Source: JAFDEI01 sp964196055 (GTDB taxonomy: Bacteria > Myxococcota_A > UBA9160 > SMWR01). Taken from it: DNA of 7,015 nucleotides. The stretch lies in contig CAXMSF010000037.1 in assembly GCA_964196055.1 (NCBI GenBank), positions 1 to 7,015 of the forward strand, written 5' to 3'. Of the stretch, positions 5,263-7,015 are shown piece by piece. Numbering within the stretch: the first letter of the stretch is position 1; each line of letters opens with the position of its first letter. A program made the position numbers and the translations under genes. The notes beneath the pieces were generated by a model. That model was not told the DNA's origin. It saw nothing but the letters and a program-made list of their open reading frames with translations, and did not search any database.

Positions 5263-7015
5263 AGCATCGCTTCGTGTTCGCGATGGCCCGCCGTGAGGGC
5301 CGAACGTCGTGGCGGCGGATGATTCTCTACGGCAGCTCGATGGCGCTCGGCATCGCCGCCGTCGTGGCGTTGCAGGGGGTGCGCGCGAGTGTTCGAGATT
5401 CGGTCGACCGGGAATCTCAACGAGTGCTCGGCGCCGATCTGCGGCTTGCGAGTCGAACCCCGCTCGACGCGGATATCGCGGATCGGATCGCGGTGCTCGC
5501 CGCCCAACCGGATGTCGCGACCGCACGCATGACCCGTTTCGGCTCGATGGCGCTCGACGAAGCATCGCAGCGCACCCGCCTGGTCGATGTACAGGCGGCC
5601 GATCCCGCCTATCCCTTCTTCGGCGCGATCGAAAGCGAGCCGCCCGGGCGGTGGAAGAGACTTCACGCCCCCGGCAACGGGGAACCCACCGCGCTCGTCG
5701 ATCCGAGCGTCCTGATTCAACTCGACGGTCGAGTCGGTGGCAGCATCATACTCGGCCAGACCCGCTTTCGCGTAATCGGGACGATCGTCAAGTCACCCGG
5801 GAGCATCGGCCTGCAGGCGAGCGTGGCGCCCCGCATGTTCATCTCGCGCCGGCACGTAGAGGGCACCGGCCTCGTCGTGCGTGGCAGCCTGGTGGATCAC
5901 CTGCTCTTCTTGCGCGCCCCGGCGCCCGCACTCGCGGCCTGGCTCGACGAAAACACCGACGCCCTCGAAGCGGCTCACGTACGGATCCAGACGGTCGCGA
6001 AGACCCAGAACGATCTATCGCGCAGCTTCGCCGCCCTGACTCGCTATCTGGGACTCGTCGGCCTGGCCTCGTTAATGCTGGGCGGCATCGGCGTCGCGTC
6101 GGGCGTGAGTGTCTTCGTGCGTGAGAAGTACGAGAACGTCGCAGTCCTGCGGTCGCTGGGCGCGAGTTCACAAGACATATTGGCCAGCTATGGGCTGCTC
6201 GCGCTCGCGTTGGGTGGAACTGCAGGCATCGCGGGCGCCGCGACCGGCACGGCGTTGCAATGGGCGCTCCCGACCCTGCTTCGTAATCTACTGCCCGTCG
6301 ATGTGGGATTCGAACTCCAACCGGGAGTGCTGCTGACCGGTGTCCTGCTCGGCCTGTGGCTGACGTCGTTGTTCGTCGCCGCGCCACTCCTCGACCTCTC
6401 ACGCGTCCCACCGCTGCGCGCATTGCGGCGCGACTTCCAACCTGCCGATACCGCGGCAGGCGGGCGCATGGCGCTCGTGGCCGCGCTGGCACTAAGCCTG
6501 CTCGCGGCCTCACTGTGGCAGGCCCCCCGCATCGCGACCGGCTTCGGTTTCGCAGCCGCGCTGGCCGCTGTGCTCGCCGCCCTCACTGCCGCGGCGGCGG
6601 GCGCCATGGCGCTGCTGCGGCGACACCGACCGCGGCGCGGGCCGTTCTGGGCTCGGCAGGCCATCGCCAACCTCTTTCGCCCGCGCAATCACACGCTGCC
6701 CACGACCCTCGCGATCGGATTCGGGTTGTTCCTCGTCTCGACACTCCACATCGTCCAGTACAACGTCCTCACGCGCATCGCGAGCGACACCCGCCCGGAC
6801 CGCCCGAACCTGGTGCTGTTCGACGTTCAACCCGATCAGGTCGCCGAACTCGAAGGATTCCTGGCCGAGCGCGGCACGGCTCTGTTCGAGAATACGCCGC
6901 TGGTATCGGCGCGCATCGGCGGTCTGCGCGATCGGTCCACGGCGAACTGGCTCGGCGATGCCGACCTCGACCGCAATTTCCGCTGGGCGCTACAGCACGA
7001 GTATCGCTTGACATT
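5259..7015 (+). CDS. ybbP: YbbP-like FtsX-family ABC permease, 3' end outside window
   Basis: The frame is open from GTG 5259 to the window end (585 complete codons); E. coli YbbP has about 800 residues, so roughly a quarter is missing. It begins MKHRFVFAMARREGRTSWRR, then a first membrane segment (about 21-41), a periplasmic domain (about 45-255, including RVLGADLRL and SVAPRMFISRRHV) and an FtsX-like three-helix domain (about 263-393) with YENVAVLRSLGAS. Two hydrophobic segments follow (about 408-424 and 427-455), then another at about 483-503 and the start of a second periplasmic domain (PNLVLFDVQPDQVAELEGFL). This order matches E. coli YbbP from memory, block by block. GTG overlaps the ybbA stop as GTGA, implying coupled translation; ATG 5283 is a weaker alternative because it shortens the usual N-terminus. 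The protein should pair with the ATPase in the inner membrane. Its substrate is unknown. Confidence 0.94.
   Translation, partial: MKHRFVFAMARREGRTSWRRMILYGSSMALGIAAVVALQGVRASVRDSVDRESQRVLGADLRLASRTPLDADIADRIAVLAAQPDVATARMTRFGSMALDEASQRTRLVDVQAADPAYPFFGAIESEPPGRWKRLHAPGNGEPTALVDPSVLIQLDGRVGGSIILGQTRFRVIGTIVKSPGSIGLQASVAPRMFISRRHVEGTGLVVRGSLVDHLLFLRAPAPALAAWLDENTDALEAAHVRIQTVAKTQNDLSRSFAALTRYLGLVGLASLMLGGIGVASGVSVFVREKYENVAVLRSLGASSQDILASYGLLALALGGTAGIAGAATGTALQWALPTLLRNLLPVDVGFELQPGVLLTGVLLGLWLTSLFVAAPLLDLSRVPPLRALRRDFQPADTAAGGRMALVAALALSLLAASLWQAPRIATGFGFAAALAAVLAALTAAAAGAMALLRRHRPRRGPFWARQAIANLFRPRNHTLPTTLAIGFGLFLVSTLHIVQYNVLTRIASDTRPDRPNLVLFDVQPDQVAELEGFLAERGTALFENTPLVSARIGGLRDRSTANWLGDADLDRNFRWALQHEYRLT

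Noticed and set aside
4591..5565. A 324-codon minus-strand frame opposite ybbA and the start of ybbP
   Set aside because: It spans the junction of two well-supported + strand genes and shows no domain, signal peptide or ribosome binding site.

Overview
The window is 7,015 bases of high-GC, densely coding bacterial DNA with strong G/C bias at third codon positions. Several products carry Sec-type signal peptides, one is a c-type cytochrome, and there is a tesA/ybbA/ybbP-type locus. This points to a Gram-negative bacterium. The small coiled-coil gene beside a universal stress protein and the CTAGAAT -10-like elements made me think of an uncultivated deltaproteobacterial or related lineage, but that placement is a low-confidence inference. 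I see no tRNA, rRNA, CRISPR array, insertion sequence or integron, and no stretch over 300 bases lacks a gene.

Left block (1-2671, all + strand): the C-terminal part of a universal stress protein, an 86-residue coiled-coil protein with a good ribosome binding site, a zinc-type cation diffusion facilitator (CDF) transporter, and a signal-peptide-bearing single-haem c-type protein whose start codon overlaps the CDF stop codon. The spacing (40 bp, 37 bp, then a 1-nt overlap) allows one operon. A TAGAAT element just before the CDF start suggests the last two genes may also have their own promoter.

Middle block (2711-4535, - strand): a TesA-like GDSL esterase/lysophospholipase upstream of a membrane PAP2-family phosphatase. 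The 97-bp gap between them holds a GC-rich hairpin, a 12-bp palindrome, an extended -10-like element and a GGAGG ribosome binding site. The PAP2 gene converges on the cytochrome gene across 39 bp.

Right block (4540 to the window end, + strand): a YbbA-like ABC ATPase and a YbbP-like FtsX-family permease. They overlap by GTGA and are divergent from tesA with only 4 bp between the two start codons. The permease reading frame stays open to the last base, so its C-terminal quarter or so lies outside. The tesA-ybbA-ybbP arrangement is also found in E. coli. ATPase and permease should form one inner-membrane ABC complex with a large periplasmic part, while TesA acts in the periplasm.

Most of the window is recognisable housekeeping or envelope biology. 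The least explained part is the CDF/cytochrome pair: a metal exporter translationally coupled to an exported protein that joins a cytochrome c'-like bundle to a helical-repeat domain.
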